From: Myxococcales bacterium
GTDB lineage: Bacteria > Myxococcota_A > Polyangia > Polyangiales > Polyangiaceae
Length of the DNA: 64,000 bases
Direction of reading: 5' to 3'
Assembly (NCBI GenBank): GCA_903642325.1
Contig: CAHJWM010000008.1
Coordinates: 1 to 64,000, forward strand
The notes beneath the pieces are model-generated. The model searched no databases. It was not told the DNA's origin and worked only from the letters and a program-made list of their open reading frames with translations. The position numbers and the translations under genes were made by a program. Shown piece after piece: positions 45,761-53,663 of this stretch. Positions within the stretch are counted from its first letter, which is position 1. Each line of letters opens with the position of its first letter.

Positions 45761-46957
45761 CTAGCCTTTGCCCGATTTTTTGTCTCGCGGGGGGTGGTTT
45801 TCACGCAGCCGGCGCTCTTCGACGCTCACGGAGACGGTTCCAAAACGGTATTGGATGAGCCGTTGAAACGTGCCCGCCTGGTCGCCTCCGATCATCCACA
45901 AATCACGCGCGTCGCGGTCGACCTCGACGCTCGGCAGCCAGTGACGGCTGGCCGCCCAGGCGAGGAGCGTGGGCCGACCGAATAGCAAGCGGTTCACTAC
46001 TACTCCGCATGCGGGTCGCTGACCGAGCCCGGAACAGAGCCGAGTGGCATACAGCTCCTCATTACCGATCGGGCGCCAAAGCCATTGATGATCCACATCG
46101 ATGCCGAGACGTGGACCGAGCGTGATCGTGGCATCGGTGGGCAAGGCATCGAGGATTCGAGTGAGAAGCTGTTTGTCGATCCGATCGATGGCTCTGAGAG
46201 CCGGGCCTCGCTTGACATCGAGGACCACCTCGACCGCGTTCGTTTCTCCCGCGCAGCAGCGAAAGCCAACCGTCACGCTACCCAATTCGGGCTTCTGGGG
46301 CCGGGCATTGGCGCAGCGGCCGACGATCTCACCCTCTGGCGAGTTGCCCCCGCGCGCGCTAGCGAAGCCAGGGATCGAGCCCCTGCCCCAACCACTGGAG
46401 GTCCACTCCCAGGCGCCACCATGCATGTCACGGGCGCCAAAACCGCTGCGGCACGCCACCCGTATGCCAGTTGGGCGCATCGCGGGTAACGAGCCTGTGC
46501 CGCAGCGCTCCGCCCGGTACGTGTCGCCGTATTCGTAGCGTAAATTGTCTGGCCCTTTGCAAGCACGCTCCCACTCGAGCTCGCTACACAAACGCTTACC
46601 GCGTTCGCTGCAAGCGGTGGACGCGGCGGCTTGGCTGACGTTGGTCAGCGGGATTGCGCCTTCTTCGTTGGGGAACGGAAAAACGTCGATATAGAACCCT
46701 TTCAGGATTACTTGTTCGCCAGGCATTTCTTGGTCCGCGATGCGCGGCAAGCTGCTCTCGGGGGTGCCGGCCACGAGCGGACCGCGGGCGACCCAGACCA
46801 TGCCCTGGCGCGGCTCCGGCCGCGCGTCGGGCGGCACAATCGGGCTGCCCGACGCGCTCTTTGACGGGGCTATTTGCGGCAGGTCTTGCCGGCGCGTGCG
46901 GCAGCTCCAGCATAGCGCGAGGCAGAGCCAGACCGCCGCGCGCGGCGGCGCGCTCAC
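45761..46957 (-). CDS. Lipoprotein with formylglycine-generating-enzyme-like (SUMF1) domain
   Basis: A 398-residue protein. The N-terminal signal ends near CWSC, a plausible lipobox. Residues about 50-235 follow the SUMF1/FGE-sulfatase fold ([57 protein letters not shown], and [19 protein letters not shown]...VGFRCC). The paired catalytic cysteines of true formylglycine-generating enzymes are not evident, so it is more likely a structural or carbohydrate-binding relative. The C-terminal 160 residues have no recognised domain. Its ATG overlaps the stop of the upstream NtrC-type regulator (ATGA), so it is translationally coupled to it. Confidence 0.8.
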   Translation of the reverse strand: MSAPPRAAVWLCLALCWSCRTRRQDLPQIAPSKSASGSPIVPPDARPEPRQGMVWVARGPLVAGTPESSLPRIADQEMPGEQVILKGFYIDVFPFPNEEGAIPLTNVSQAAASTACSERGKRLCSELEWERACKGPDNLRYEYGDTYRAERCGTGSLPAMRPTGIRVACRSGFGARDMHGGAWEWTSSGWGRGSIPGFASARGGNSPEGEIVGRCANARPQKPELGSVTVGFRCCAGETNAVEVVLDVKRGPALRAIDRIDKQLLTRILDALPTDATITLGPRLGIDVDHQWLWRPIGNEELYATRLCSGLGQRPACGVVVNRLLFGRPTLLAWAASRHWLPSVEVDRDARDLWMIGGDQAGTFQRLIQYRFGTVSVSVEERRLRENHPPRDKKSGKG

Positions 46958-48384
46958 GGATCCGAGCGCTCGTCCCGCTCGCGCAGGCCGAGCTCCTTCA
47001 TTTTAAGCTGCAGGCCTTTGCGCGAAATCTTGAGCAGGCGTGCCGCATGCGTGACATTGCTGCTGGTTTGATCCAACGCCTTGACGATCAGCTCACGCTC
47101 CAAGCGACTCATCGCCGCCTTCACTTGTTCTTTGAGGCCGTCCACCGCCGCGGCCACGGATGCTTCGGATGCCGGCACCGCCGTCGGAGGCTCGGGCGTC
47201 GTGACGTCCCGCAACTCCGACGGCAGATCGACCACCTTTAGCTGACTGCCATCTGAAAATAACACCGCGCGTTCGATGACGTTCTCGAGCTCACGGATAT
47301 TGCCCGGCCAGGGGTAGGAGACCAGGTGAGCTTCGGTGTCACTTTCGACGCCGGCCACGTTCTTTTTCAAGCGCGCATTGAACTTGTCGATAAAATGCTT
47401 CACCAGGAGTGGGATGTCGGTTGCCCGCTCGCGAAGCGATGGCAGGCGGATCGGCACGACGTTCAAGCGGTAATAAAGGTCTTCGCGAAAAGCGCCGGCG
47501 GCAATCTCACGCTTGAGATCGCTATTGGTAGCCGCCACCAAGCGTACGTCCACGCGAATCGTTTTTACACCACCGACGCGCTCGAACTCGCTTTCTTGTA
47601 ATGCGCGCAGCAGCTTCACTTGCATCTCGACGGGTATCGAGCCGATCTCGTCGAGGAACAACGTGCCGCCGTTGGCCAGCTCGAAGCGGCCGGGTTTGGA
47701 GCCCACTGCGCCGGTGAAGGCGCCCCGTTCGTGGCCGAACAGCTCACTTTCCATCAGATCTTTGGGGATCGCCGCGCAATTGACCTTGATGAACGGCTTG
47801 TCGCGGCGAGACGAATTTTCGTGCAAGGCCCGCGCGACCAGCTCTTTACCCGTGCCGCTCTCGCCGGTGATGAGCACCGTAGTTGGAGTATCGGCAACGC
47901 GGTCGAGCACCGCGTATAGCTCGAGGATGCTCGCGCTTGCGCCGATGATCCCGTAGCGCGCTTGCTCGAGAGCATCCGATTCCGGACGCGTCGCCTCAGC
48001 GGCTGACAAATCTCTCGTGCGCAACGCCTTGCGGACGATTGCTCGCACCTCCGCCTGGTCGAAGGGCTTGGTCAGATAGTCGAAGGCGCCCGTTTTGAGG
48101 GCCTCTACCGCATTGTCGACGGTGCCGTGCGCCGTGATCATGACTACCGGCAGCTCGTCGTCCAGCTCGAGCGCACGCCGCAGCAGCTCCATGCCATCGA
48201 CCTTGGGCATACGCAGATCGGTGATCACCAAATCCAGGTGATGCTCCTTGAGAATCTGGAGTGCTTCTTCACCGTCCTCGGCCGTGTGCACGTCGTATCC
48301 GTCGCGCTCGAGCTGAGCGCTAAGCACGCGCCGTAGGTTGGGCTCGTCATCGACGACCAGGATCTGTTTACGTTCGGGAAGCAT
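46954..48384 (-). CDS. NtrC-family sigma-54-dependent response regulator
   Basis: A 476-residue activator. The receiver (about 5-125) has phospho-acceptor Asp in [13 protein letters not shown] and the switch lysine in YLTKPFDQ. The AAA+ domain (about 150-380) has Walker A GESGTGKE, the sigma-54 loop GAFTGA intact, Walker [10 protein letters not shown] and [13 protein letters not shown]. The C-terminus is a Fis-type DNA-binding helix-turn-helix ([24 protein letters not shown]). No sensor kinase is adjacent. It drives sigma-54 promoters on phosphorylation; targets are unknown. It is the first gene of a two-gene unit with the SUMF1-like lipoprotein. Confidence 0.96.
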   Translation of the reverse strand: MLPERKQILVVDDEPNLRRVLSAQLERDGYDVHTAEDGEEALQILKEHHLDLVITDLRMPKVDGMELLRRALELDDELPVVMITAHGTVDNAVEALKTGAFDYLTKPFDQAEVRAIVRKALRTRDLSAAEATRPESDALEQARYGIIGASASILELYAVLDRVADTPTTVLITGESGTGKELVARALHENSSRRDKPFIKVNCAAIPKDLMESELFGHERGAFTGAVGSKPGRFELANGGTLFLDEIGSIPVEMQVKLLRALQESEFERVGGVKTIRVDVRLVAATNSDLKREIAAGAFREDLYYRLNVVPIRLPSLRERATDIPLLVKHFIDKFNARLKKNVAGVESDTEAHLVSYPWPGNIRELENVIERAVLFSDGSQLKVVDLPSELRDVTTPEPPTAVPASEASVAAAVDGLKEQVKAAMSRLERELIVKALDQTSSNVTHAARLLKISRKGLQLKMKELGLRERDERSDP

Positions 48385-48439
48385 GAGCTCTTTGAAATCG
48401 TCCGAATTACGGGCAGCGTGGATCCGCCCGCGCCACGGG

Positions 48440-49200
48440 GAAGCAGCGGCGAGCAGTAGAAGAGGGCCGCTGTGCCGTTGCCGGGAGCGCCTGCGGCAAT
48501 GATGTCACGCCCTTCGATGTGCGGGGTGACAATCGCTGCGCCCAGGCCGTCCCCCGATTCGGCGGAAGACAGAACTTGGCGCCGACGAACGCCGCATCGG
48601 CGGGGCCTCGGCGACGAAATTAGTCAGGGTCCGTTGACCGGGCCGGCGGCCAGCGCGCGGCCAAAGTCAGGCGTGCCGCCCGGGCAACCGACGTAATGCG
48701 CTGTCTTGTCATCGCTCTCCAGAGCAACACCTGCGATTTGCCCGACGCGCCGATCGCGCAGAGCCGGTCCGAGCCCGTGCTCGAATCGCTAGCGACTCGC
48801 CGAAGGTGTCGTTGTCGAAAAGCCCGGTGCTCGGCGCGCGGAGCTCACTGAAGTGAACGCTTCCAAAGGGGTAGAACCAAGCTAGGTGCGTGCGAGTCGC
48901 CGCAACCGTGACAACGTCACAGGGTGTTCGGTGCGGTCAGTCGTAATCGGTAAAGTCGTACGGCTGACCCTCATCGATCGCGATCCTCGATACATCCTGC
49001 GCCAGCTTGGGCATGTCGAGCATGTATGCCGAGGCATCCCGACCGCGCAGCTCCAAGGCCGGCTTCGTGACAGCCGGAGGCCGCCGCCAAAAAAAGCGCC
49101 GCTGCGTTGCTGGGCTCTCGTCTGCGCGATTGCGCTCGCGCGAACAATAGCCATCAGTTCGAGAAATAGAAAATTAGTACACCTCGTCGAGACCAAAACC
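48440..49200 (-). pseudogene. Decayed FG-GAP-repeat lipoprotein gene
   Basis: The minus strand shows broken coding sequence in shifting frames. From 5' to 3' I see a possible lipoprotein signal (LFLAAASGC, near 49075-49105), then three FG-GAP-like cores: DNDTFGESLA (about 48790-48815), DFGRALAAGPVNG (about 48630-48668) and SGDGLGAAIVTPHIEGRDIIAAGAPG (about 48480-48556). Segments such as RLCAIGASGKSQVLLW lie between them. Stops and frame changes separate these pieces, so no intact product is possible. FG-GAP repeats make integrin-like beta-propellers. Frame positions were read by eye and are approximate. Confidence 0.5.
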
Positions 49201-49425
49201 CACGCTCACCGTGCCAAACATGCGCCCGAATCCGCTGGCGGCACAAGGGCGAGGCCCAGTGCGCTGGCCAGTTGGCCGGCACGTCCTATGCGACCTGAAA
49301 GGCAAATTGCTTCCGGGCCGTCCCGTGCAATTGCCGGCTACTGAGCTTAGGCCACCCGGGCATTTGAGGTCTTGCGCCAGTTGCTCATATGCTGGCGCTC
49401 TGAAATGAGAGCCGCCCCGAGGGAG
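49201..49425. other. Intergenic remnant upstream of TPR gene
   Basis: A minus-strand frame ending at 49174 finishes MFGTVSVGFGLDEVY, with an aromatic last residue as in outer-membrane beta-barrels. No intact gene extends from it. It could be the tail of another decayed gene next to the FG-GAP remnant. It should also contain the promoter of the following TPR gene. Confidence 0.3.
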
Positions 49426-50313
49426 ATGAAGATCAGAATGCGCAAACAGTTGTGCCTTTGCCTGTTGAGCAGCGCGGCAGTATTCGCGCCCGCGCGGGCA
49501 TACGCCGAGGACGAGCCGAAGCCGTATCCCGAGTGCACCAGGGCCCCATCGGATGCCGAGACGGCCGCCGCAAAGGGGGCGTACCAAGCCGGCAACGCGT
49601 CGTTCGACGAGGCGGACTACCCACGCGCAATCACGTATTGGGAGGATGCTTATCGCCGAGACTGCACCGCCAACCTGCTTTTGAAGAACCTGGCGCGGGC
49701 GTACGAGCTTTACGGGCAGAAGCGCCAGGCCGTGGTCGCTTTGGAGACATTTTTAGTTCGTGAGCCGACTTCCAGTGACAAAGATCAAATCCAACGCCGC
49801 ATCGAGGTGCTGAGGAAACAGATCGCGGCAGAGAAGGCCGCGCCCGTGCCGGTAGAGCCCACGCCGCCCTCGGTCACGCCCGCTACGACCGTAAGCAGTG
49901 CGGGCGTGGAGCCCGAGCCCGCGCCGACGGCTCACACCGGAAAGAGGCCCATTTTTCCGCTGGTCGTTGCCGGCGTTGGCGCCGTGGCTCTGGTGGTTGG
50001 CGTTGCTGTCTATGTGCCAGCAGCGAAGGACGTCAAAGATTCCAAGAATCAATGTCCGTTGAACAGCGAAACTGGCAAGTACGATTGCGGTGCCCTAAAC
50101 ACCGCAATCGCCGATAAGGCCAACCGCGCGGACAAAAAGAAGACCGCGGGCGCGGTCGTCGCCGGCATCGGGGCCGTCGGCCTCGTGGGAGGTCTGATCT
50201 GGTACTTCGTACAGCCGCGCTCGGCCGAGGCTACTGGCTCCGTGTCGAAGCCACGCGTCAGCACCTCACTTACGCCGGGCTTTGCGGGTCTGTCTCTGAG
50301 CGGCGCGTTTTAA
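49426..50313 (+). CDS. Exported TPR-like protein with C-terminal transmembrane helices
   Basis: A 295-residue protein. It has a signal peptide (MRKQLCLCLLSSAAVFAPARAYAEDE), then a TPR-like region (about 45-130; AYQAGNASFDEADYPRAITYWEDAYRRD, NLLLKNLARAYELYGQKRQAVVALETFL). A Pro/Thr/Val linker follows, then two hydrophobic helices (FPLVVAGVGAVALVVGVAVYV and AGAVVAGIGAVGLVGGLIWYF) flanking a cysteine-containing loop. This arrangement is frequent in Myxococcota, with no assigned function. ATG 49426 or ATG 49438 are possible starts; 49372 would prepend non-signal residues. Confidence 0.78.
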   Translation: MKIRMRKQLCLCLLSSAAVFAPARAYAEDEPKPYPECTRAPSDAETAAAKGAYQAGNASFDEADYPRAITYWEDAYRRDCTANLLLKNLARAYELYGQKRQAVVALETFLVREPTSSDKDQIQRRIEVLRKQIAAEKAAPVPVEPTPPSVTPATTVSSAGVEPEPAPTAHTGKRPIFPLVVAGVGAVALVVGVAVYVPAAKDVKDSKNQCPLNSETGKYDCGALNTAIADKANRADKKKTAGAVVAGIGAVGLVGGLIWYFVQPRSAEATGSVSKPRVSTSLTPGFAGLSLSGAF

Positions 50314-50326
50314 CCCACGCGTACCG

Positions 50327-50590
50327 TCACGGCGGTGTCGCATTCGAGTCGCCGCCGGTCGAGCTCGCTTTCGCACGCGACTTGTCGTCATCGTACTCGG
50401 CGCTATGGCTGTTCGGCGCTTCGCCAGCATCGCTGTCGGACGGAGTGAGTTGCGCCGGTGCATAGTGAAAGCCCCGCGGATCCGGCTCGAGCGGCGGAGG
50501 AGTCTCGCTGGCCGAGCCACCGCAGGCGGGCGCCGCCGCTCCGCATACGGCGGCCAGCAGGGCTACGAACAGCAAGCGCTGGCACGGCAT
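50327..50590 (-). CDS. Small lipoprotein
   Basis: An 87-residue protein. MPCQRLLFVALLAAVCGAAAPAC is a clear type II signal peptide ending at lipobox APAC. The mature part is polar, with Pro, Asp, Ser and Glu. No family recognised. The start is ATG 50590; an in-frame upstream ATG at 50647 would put residues before the signal. It is convergent with the TPR gene across 13 bp. Confidence 0.65.
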   Translation of the reverse strand: MPCQRLLFVALLAAVCGAAAPACGGSASETPPPLEPDPRGFHYAPAQLTPSDSDAGEAPNSHSAEYDDDKSRAKASSTGGDSNATPP

Positions 50591-50673
50591 GAGCCCGGCT
50601 CTAGCACGATTGCTCGAAGCGCCGAAAGCAACTATCTTCGCTGACACTTGAGCGCTTACCTGGCCCCTGTCTC

Positions 50674-51285
50674 GTGGACGCGGCCGTGATCGGTCGACTG
50701 CGCGGGCGCGTGCTGGCAGACGACGACACCGGGGGCGTGGTCCTCGACGTCCACGGGGTTGGGTATGACGTTCACGCGCCTGTAGGAACCGTGAGCCGGG
50801 CGCGTGCCGACGCGAACAGCGACGTCGAGCTCTGGATTCACACGCATGTTCGCGAAGACACGCTCGACTTGTTCGGATTCGCCACCGAGAGCGACCGCCG
50901 AGTGTTTAGGCTGTTGCTTGGGGTTCCCAATGTCGGCCCAAAAACCGCGCTCGGCGTATTGAGCGCAATGCCGGTCGAAGAGCTGTCCCATGCCGTGGAG
51001 CGCGGGGACCACGCTCGGTTGGGAAAAGTACCCGGCATCGGCAAGAAGACGGCCGAGCGGCTGGTGCTCGAACTGAAGGAAAAGCTCCGCGGCTTGCATA
51101 GCGTGTCGCCGGCTGCCGCCCTCGAAAACCCAGCAAATGGCGGAGAGCGTGTCCTGAGCGCTTTAGTCAACATGGGCTACCGACCGGGCGAAGCCGAACG
51201 CGCAGTTTCGGCCCTCGGTCCGAAGCTCGGTACGGAAGCGCTTGCCGATCTGCTGCGCGAGGCCCTCGCTCATCTCACCCCTTGA
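50674..51285 (+). CDS. ruvA: Holliday junction branch migration protein RuvA
   Basis: A 203-residue protein starting at GTG 50674. Domain I (OB fold) includes IGRLRGRVLADDDTGGVVLDVHGVGYDV and LWIHTHVREDTLDLFGFAT. Domain II has two helix-hairpin-helix motifs (LLGVPNVGPKTALGVLSAMP and LGKVPGIGKKTAERLVLELKEKL). Domain III (about 155-203) carries the RuvB-binding helix region. It binds four-way junctions as a tetramer. Neither ruvB nor ruvC is adjacent. Confidence 0.96.
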   Translation: MDAAVIGRLRGRVLADDDTGGVVLDVHGVGYDVHAPVGTVSRARADANSDVELWIHTHVREDTLDLFGFATESDRRVFRLLLGVPNVGPKTALGVLSAMPVEELSHAVERGDHARLGKVPGIGKKTAERLVLELKEKLRGLHSVSPAAALENPANGGERVLSALVNMGYRPGEAERAVSALGPKLGTEALADLLREALAHLTP

Positions 51286-51428
51286 CCGTCCTCCCCCGGG
51301 TTCGACCGGAGTTTGCGTGGTGCTCGACAAACGGTTCCTTGACCGGGGCAAAGGGTCGTGGATAATCGCGCGCTTACGACGGAATTTCGCGTCCCTCGTC
51401 AGCTCGGTCCGCTCCCCTGGAGGACACT

Positions 51429-52481
51429 GTGATCACGTGTTTGAAGTGCGGCAAGGAGAATCAGGACCACTATAAGTTTTGCTTGGGCTGCGGGGCTGAG
51501 CTCCCACGTGCAGTTGCAGCGAAACCATTCACCACCGCTACGCCGCCTCAGGGCGTGCCGGCAGTGGCTGCGCCCGTGCAGATGCCAGCGCCTGCCATAC
51601 CGGCAGCGGCGCCAGCGCCGCTCGGTTCTCAGCGGCCGCCGATGCCCAACGCGTTCTCAGCACCTGTCGCATCGCCCTTAGCGCCTGGGCCCGCCCCGGG
51701 CAGCGTCCTTTGCCCGCAATGTGGGCACGTCAACGGAATGGGCAATCGCTTCTGTGCCTCGTGCGGTTACAACCTCGGCGCGCTTTCTGGCGCAAGCCCT
51801 TCCGCGGCGCCGGCTGCCGCCGCCATACCGACGACGAACGCCGGGCCCTCCATAGTGCTGACGGCCCTGCGGGCGGACGGCAGCGAAGCCGGCGCGTATC
51901 GGTTGCCCGATGCGCTGAACGTCACGCTCGGTCGTGACACGGGCTCAATTTTCGCGGGGGACAGCTACCTTTCTCCGCGGCACGCCACATTCACACGCCG
52001 CGGCCCACAGCTTTCCATCAAAGACGATGATTCGCTGAACGGCGTTTATCTAAAGCTGCGGCCTAACGAGCCGTGCCTCCTGGAGTTTGGCGATCTGTTC
52101 CGCATCGGGCAGGAGATCATTCGACTCGAAGAGCTGAAAGGCCAAGGGCGTTCGCCGGACGGCGTCGATCGCTTCGGCAGTCCTTCCAAGGGCTACATCG
52201 GCCGCCTGGCGCTGGTCATCGGTCGCGATACCACGGGCAATTCATTTCCGATCCCGGAGCGGGGCGTGCATTGCGGCCGCGAACGCGGCGACATTCTGTT
52301 CTCGGAAGACGGTTACGTGTCCGGCCTGCATTGCAGCATTGCCAAGGGCCCGGACGGAAAGATTTACCTGACCGACATCGGCAGCTCCAATGGCACCTTC
52401 GTGCGCATTCGCGGCGAGCACCAGGTGGGCGCGACCGATATTCTGCTCATGGGTCAGCAGCTGTTTCGAATCGACTACTGA
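51429..52481 (+). CDS. Double zinc-ribbon, double FHA domain protein
   Basis: A 350-residue protein starting at GTG 51429. The first zinc ribbon is at residues 3-22 (CLKCGKENQ...FCLGCG), the second at about 93-116 (LCPQCGHVN...FCASCG), with Pro/Ala-rich linkers. The first FHA domain (about 137-235) has VTLGRDTGSI, SPRHATFTRR and DSLNGVYLK. The second (about 255-350) has CGRERGDILF, SGLHCSIAK and SSNGTFVRIRG. Both domains keep the Ser/Arg and Asn-Gly phosphothreonine-binding residues. It is likely a phospho-dependent adaptor for Hanks-type kinases. Confidence 0.85.
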   Translation: MITCLKCGKENQDHYKFCLGCGAELPRAVAAKPFTTATPPQGVPAVAAPVQMPAPAIPAAAPAPLGSQRPPMPNAFSAPVASPLAPGPAPGSVLCPQCGHVNGMGNRFCASCGYNLGALSGASPSAAPAAAAIPTTNAGPSIVLTALRADGSEAGAYRLPDALNVTLGRDTGSIFAGDSYLSPRHATFTRRGPQLSIKDDDSLNGVYLKLRPNEPCLLEFGDLFRIGQEIIRLEELKGQGRSPDGVDRFGSPSKGYIGRLALVIGRDTTGNSFPIPERGVHCGRERGDILFSEDGYVSGLHCSIAKGPDGKIYLTDIGSSNGTFVRIRGEHQVGATDILLMGQQLFRIDY

Positions 52482-52491
52482 TCGCGGGCGA

Positions 52492-52887
52492 ATGGTAACA
52501 CCGGTCACCATTCGAGTCGTGGCGGCCGTCATCGAGCTTGGCGGTCGTTATCTGATTACGCAGCGTAGGCCGACGGCGGTCCTGCCCCTGCTCTGGGAAT
52601 TTCCTGGTGGTCGGGTGGAAGAAGGCGAAAGCGACGCGACTGCGCTCAAGCGCGAGGTGCGCTTCCGGCTGGCCGTCGAGATTCGGGCCGGCAAGCTGAT
52701 GAGCTTCGTCAGTCACCCTTACGAGCGTTATGTGGTCGAGCTTTACCTGTACGAGGCCCAAGTCGTCGAAGGCCAGCCGAGCGCGGTCAACGTCCAGGAC
52801 TTCCGTTGGGTCACGAGCCAGGAGTTCGAGGCGTATACGTTTACCCCCGCGGACGAAGCGTCGATGACCACTCTGTTAGGCCTGTAG
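52492..52887 (+). CDS. Nudix-fold protein with degenerate Nudix box
   Basis: A 131-residue MutT-like protein: VAAVIELGGRYLITQRRPT, LWEFPGGRVEEGE, RWVTSQEFEAYTFTPAD. The Nudix box pattern is G-x5-E-x7-R-E-U-x-E-E-x-G-U. Here the end of the box reads REVRFRLAV, so the two metal-binding glutamates are replaced by Phe and Arg, and the following Gly by Ala. Only the first Glu of the REU part remains. Hydrolase activity is therefore doubtful. ATG 52492 follows 10 bp after the FHA gene, so they are probably co-transcribed. Confidence 0.82.
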   Translation: MVTPVTIRVVAAVIELGGRYLITQRRPTAVLPLLWEFPGGRVEEGESDATALKREVRFRLAVEIRAGKLMSFVSHPYERYVVELYLYEAQVVEGQPSAVNVQDFRWVTSQEFEAYTFTPADEASMTTLLGL

Positions 52888-52929
52888 TGCGGCGCGCAAC
52901 TGTCAGGCGGCCGATGACGATGGTGGAGC

Positions 52930-53592
52930 GTGAGACCCATTTCTTTGCGGCGCTCGCTGGACGCGGTGCTCGATCTGCTCGCCCCGCGGCGCTGCGCCGC
53001 GTGCGATGCGCTCGACCCCGAGCCGTCGGGATACTGCGCAGAGTGCGGAACGCCGCCCCCGTTGCTCGACATTTCTTGCCACCTGGACGGCACGCCGGTG
53101 TTCGCCGGGAGCCGGTACGGGGAGCCGATAGCGTCGTCGATTCGGCGCTTCAAGTACGAGCACGCTCCTGAGCTCGGCCGCGTCTTGGCCGCATCGGCGC
53201 TGCGTGGCGTAGACCTCCTCGGCGTTGAAGCGACCGACGTGTGGGTGCCAGTGCCACTCCACCCGCTGCGCCTCACTGAGCGCGGCTATAATCAATCGGC
53301 ATTGTTGGCCCGCGAGCTCGCACGCCATGCGCGCGGCCGCGTGGACGCCCGTCGGCTCATTCGCTTGCGAAACACCGACCAACAAGCCAAGCGAAACCGA
53401 CTCGGGCGCAGCCAAAACGTCGCGCACGCCTTCGCTGTGCGACGACGCGGTCCGCCTCGACGCGTGGTGCTCGTCGATGACGTCGTCACTACAGGAGCTA
53501 CACTTTGCGCTTGCATCGCCGTCCTTCGCGCGGCTGGCGATGAAGTCATCGGCTGCGTGGCGGCGGCTTACGCCGATGCGTGGTCGATGTAG
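52930..53592 (+). CDS. comF: ComF-like phosphoribosyltransferase family protein
   Basis: A 220-residue protein starting at GTG 52930. The N-terminal zinc finger has CAACDALD...CAECG. The rest shows FKYEHAPELGRVLA, PVPLHPLRLTERGYNQSALLARELAR, DQQAKRNRLGRSQNV and the PRPP-loop-like VVLVDDVVTTGATL. ComF/GntX proteins are needed for natural transformation in several bacteria, but their reaction is unclear. With comM and recA nearby, this window holds three genes linked to DNA uptake and recombination. Confidence 0.88.
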   Translation: MRPISLRRSLDAVLDLLAPRRCAACDALDPEPSGYCAECGTPPPLLDISCHLDGTPVFAGSRYGEPIASSIRRFKYEHAPELGRVLAASALRGVDLLGVEATDVWVPVPLHPLRLTERGYNQSALLARELARHARGRVDARRLIRLRNTDQQAKRNRLGRSQNVAHAFAVRRRGPPRRVVLVDDVVTTGATLCACIAVLRAAGDEVIGCVAAAYADAWSM

Positions 53593-53663
53593 GTCTCGCG
53601 ACCGTCTCGATTCGACGCGATTGTCGCTGCTGACGCTGCGAATGGAGGGCATACTGAGTTGAG

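Noticed and set aside
48886-49344. Plus-strand frame of 152 codons
   Set aside because: It is antisense to the FG-GAP-like remnant, is Arg/Ala-rich and has no recognisable domain.
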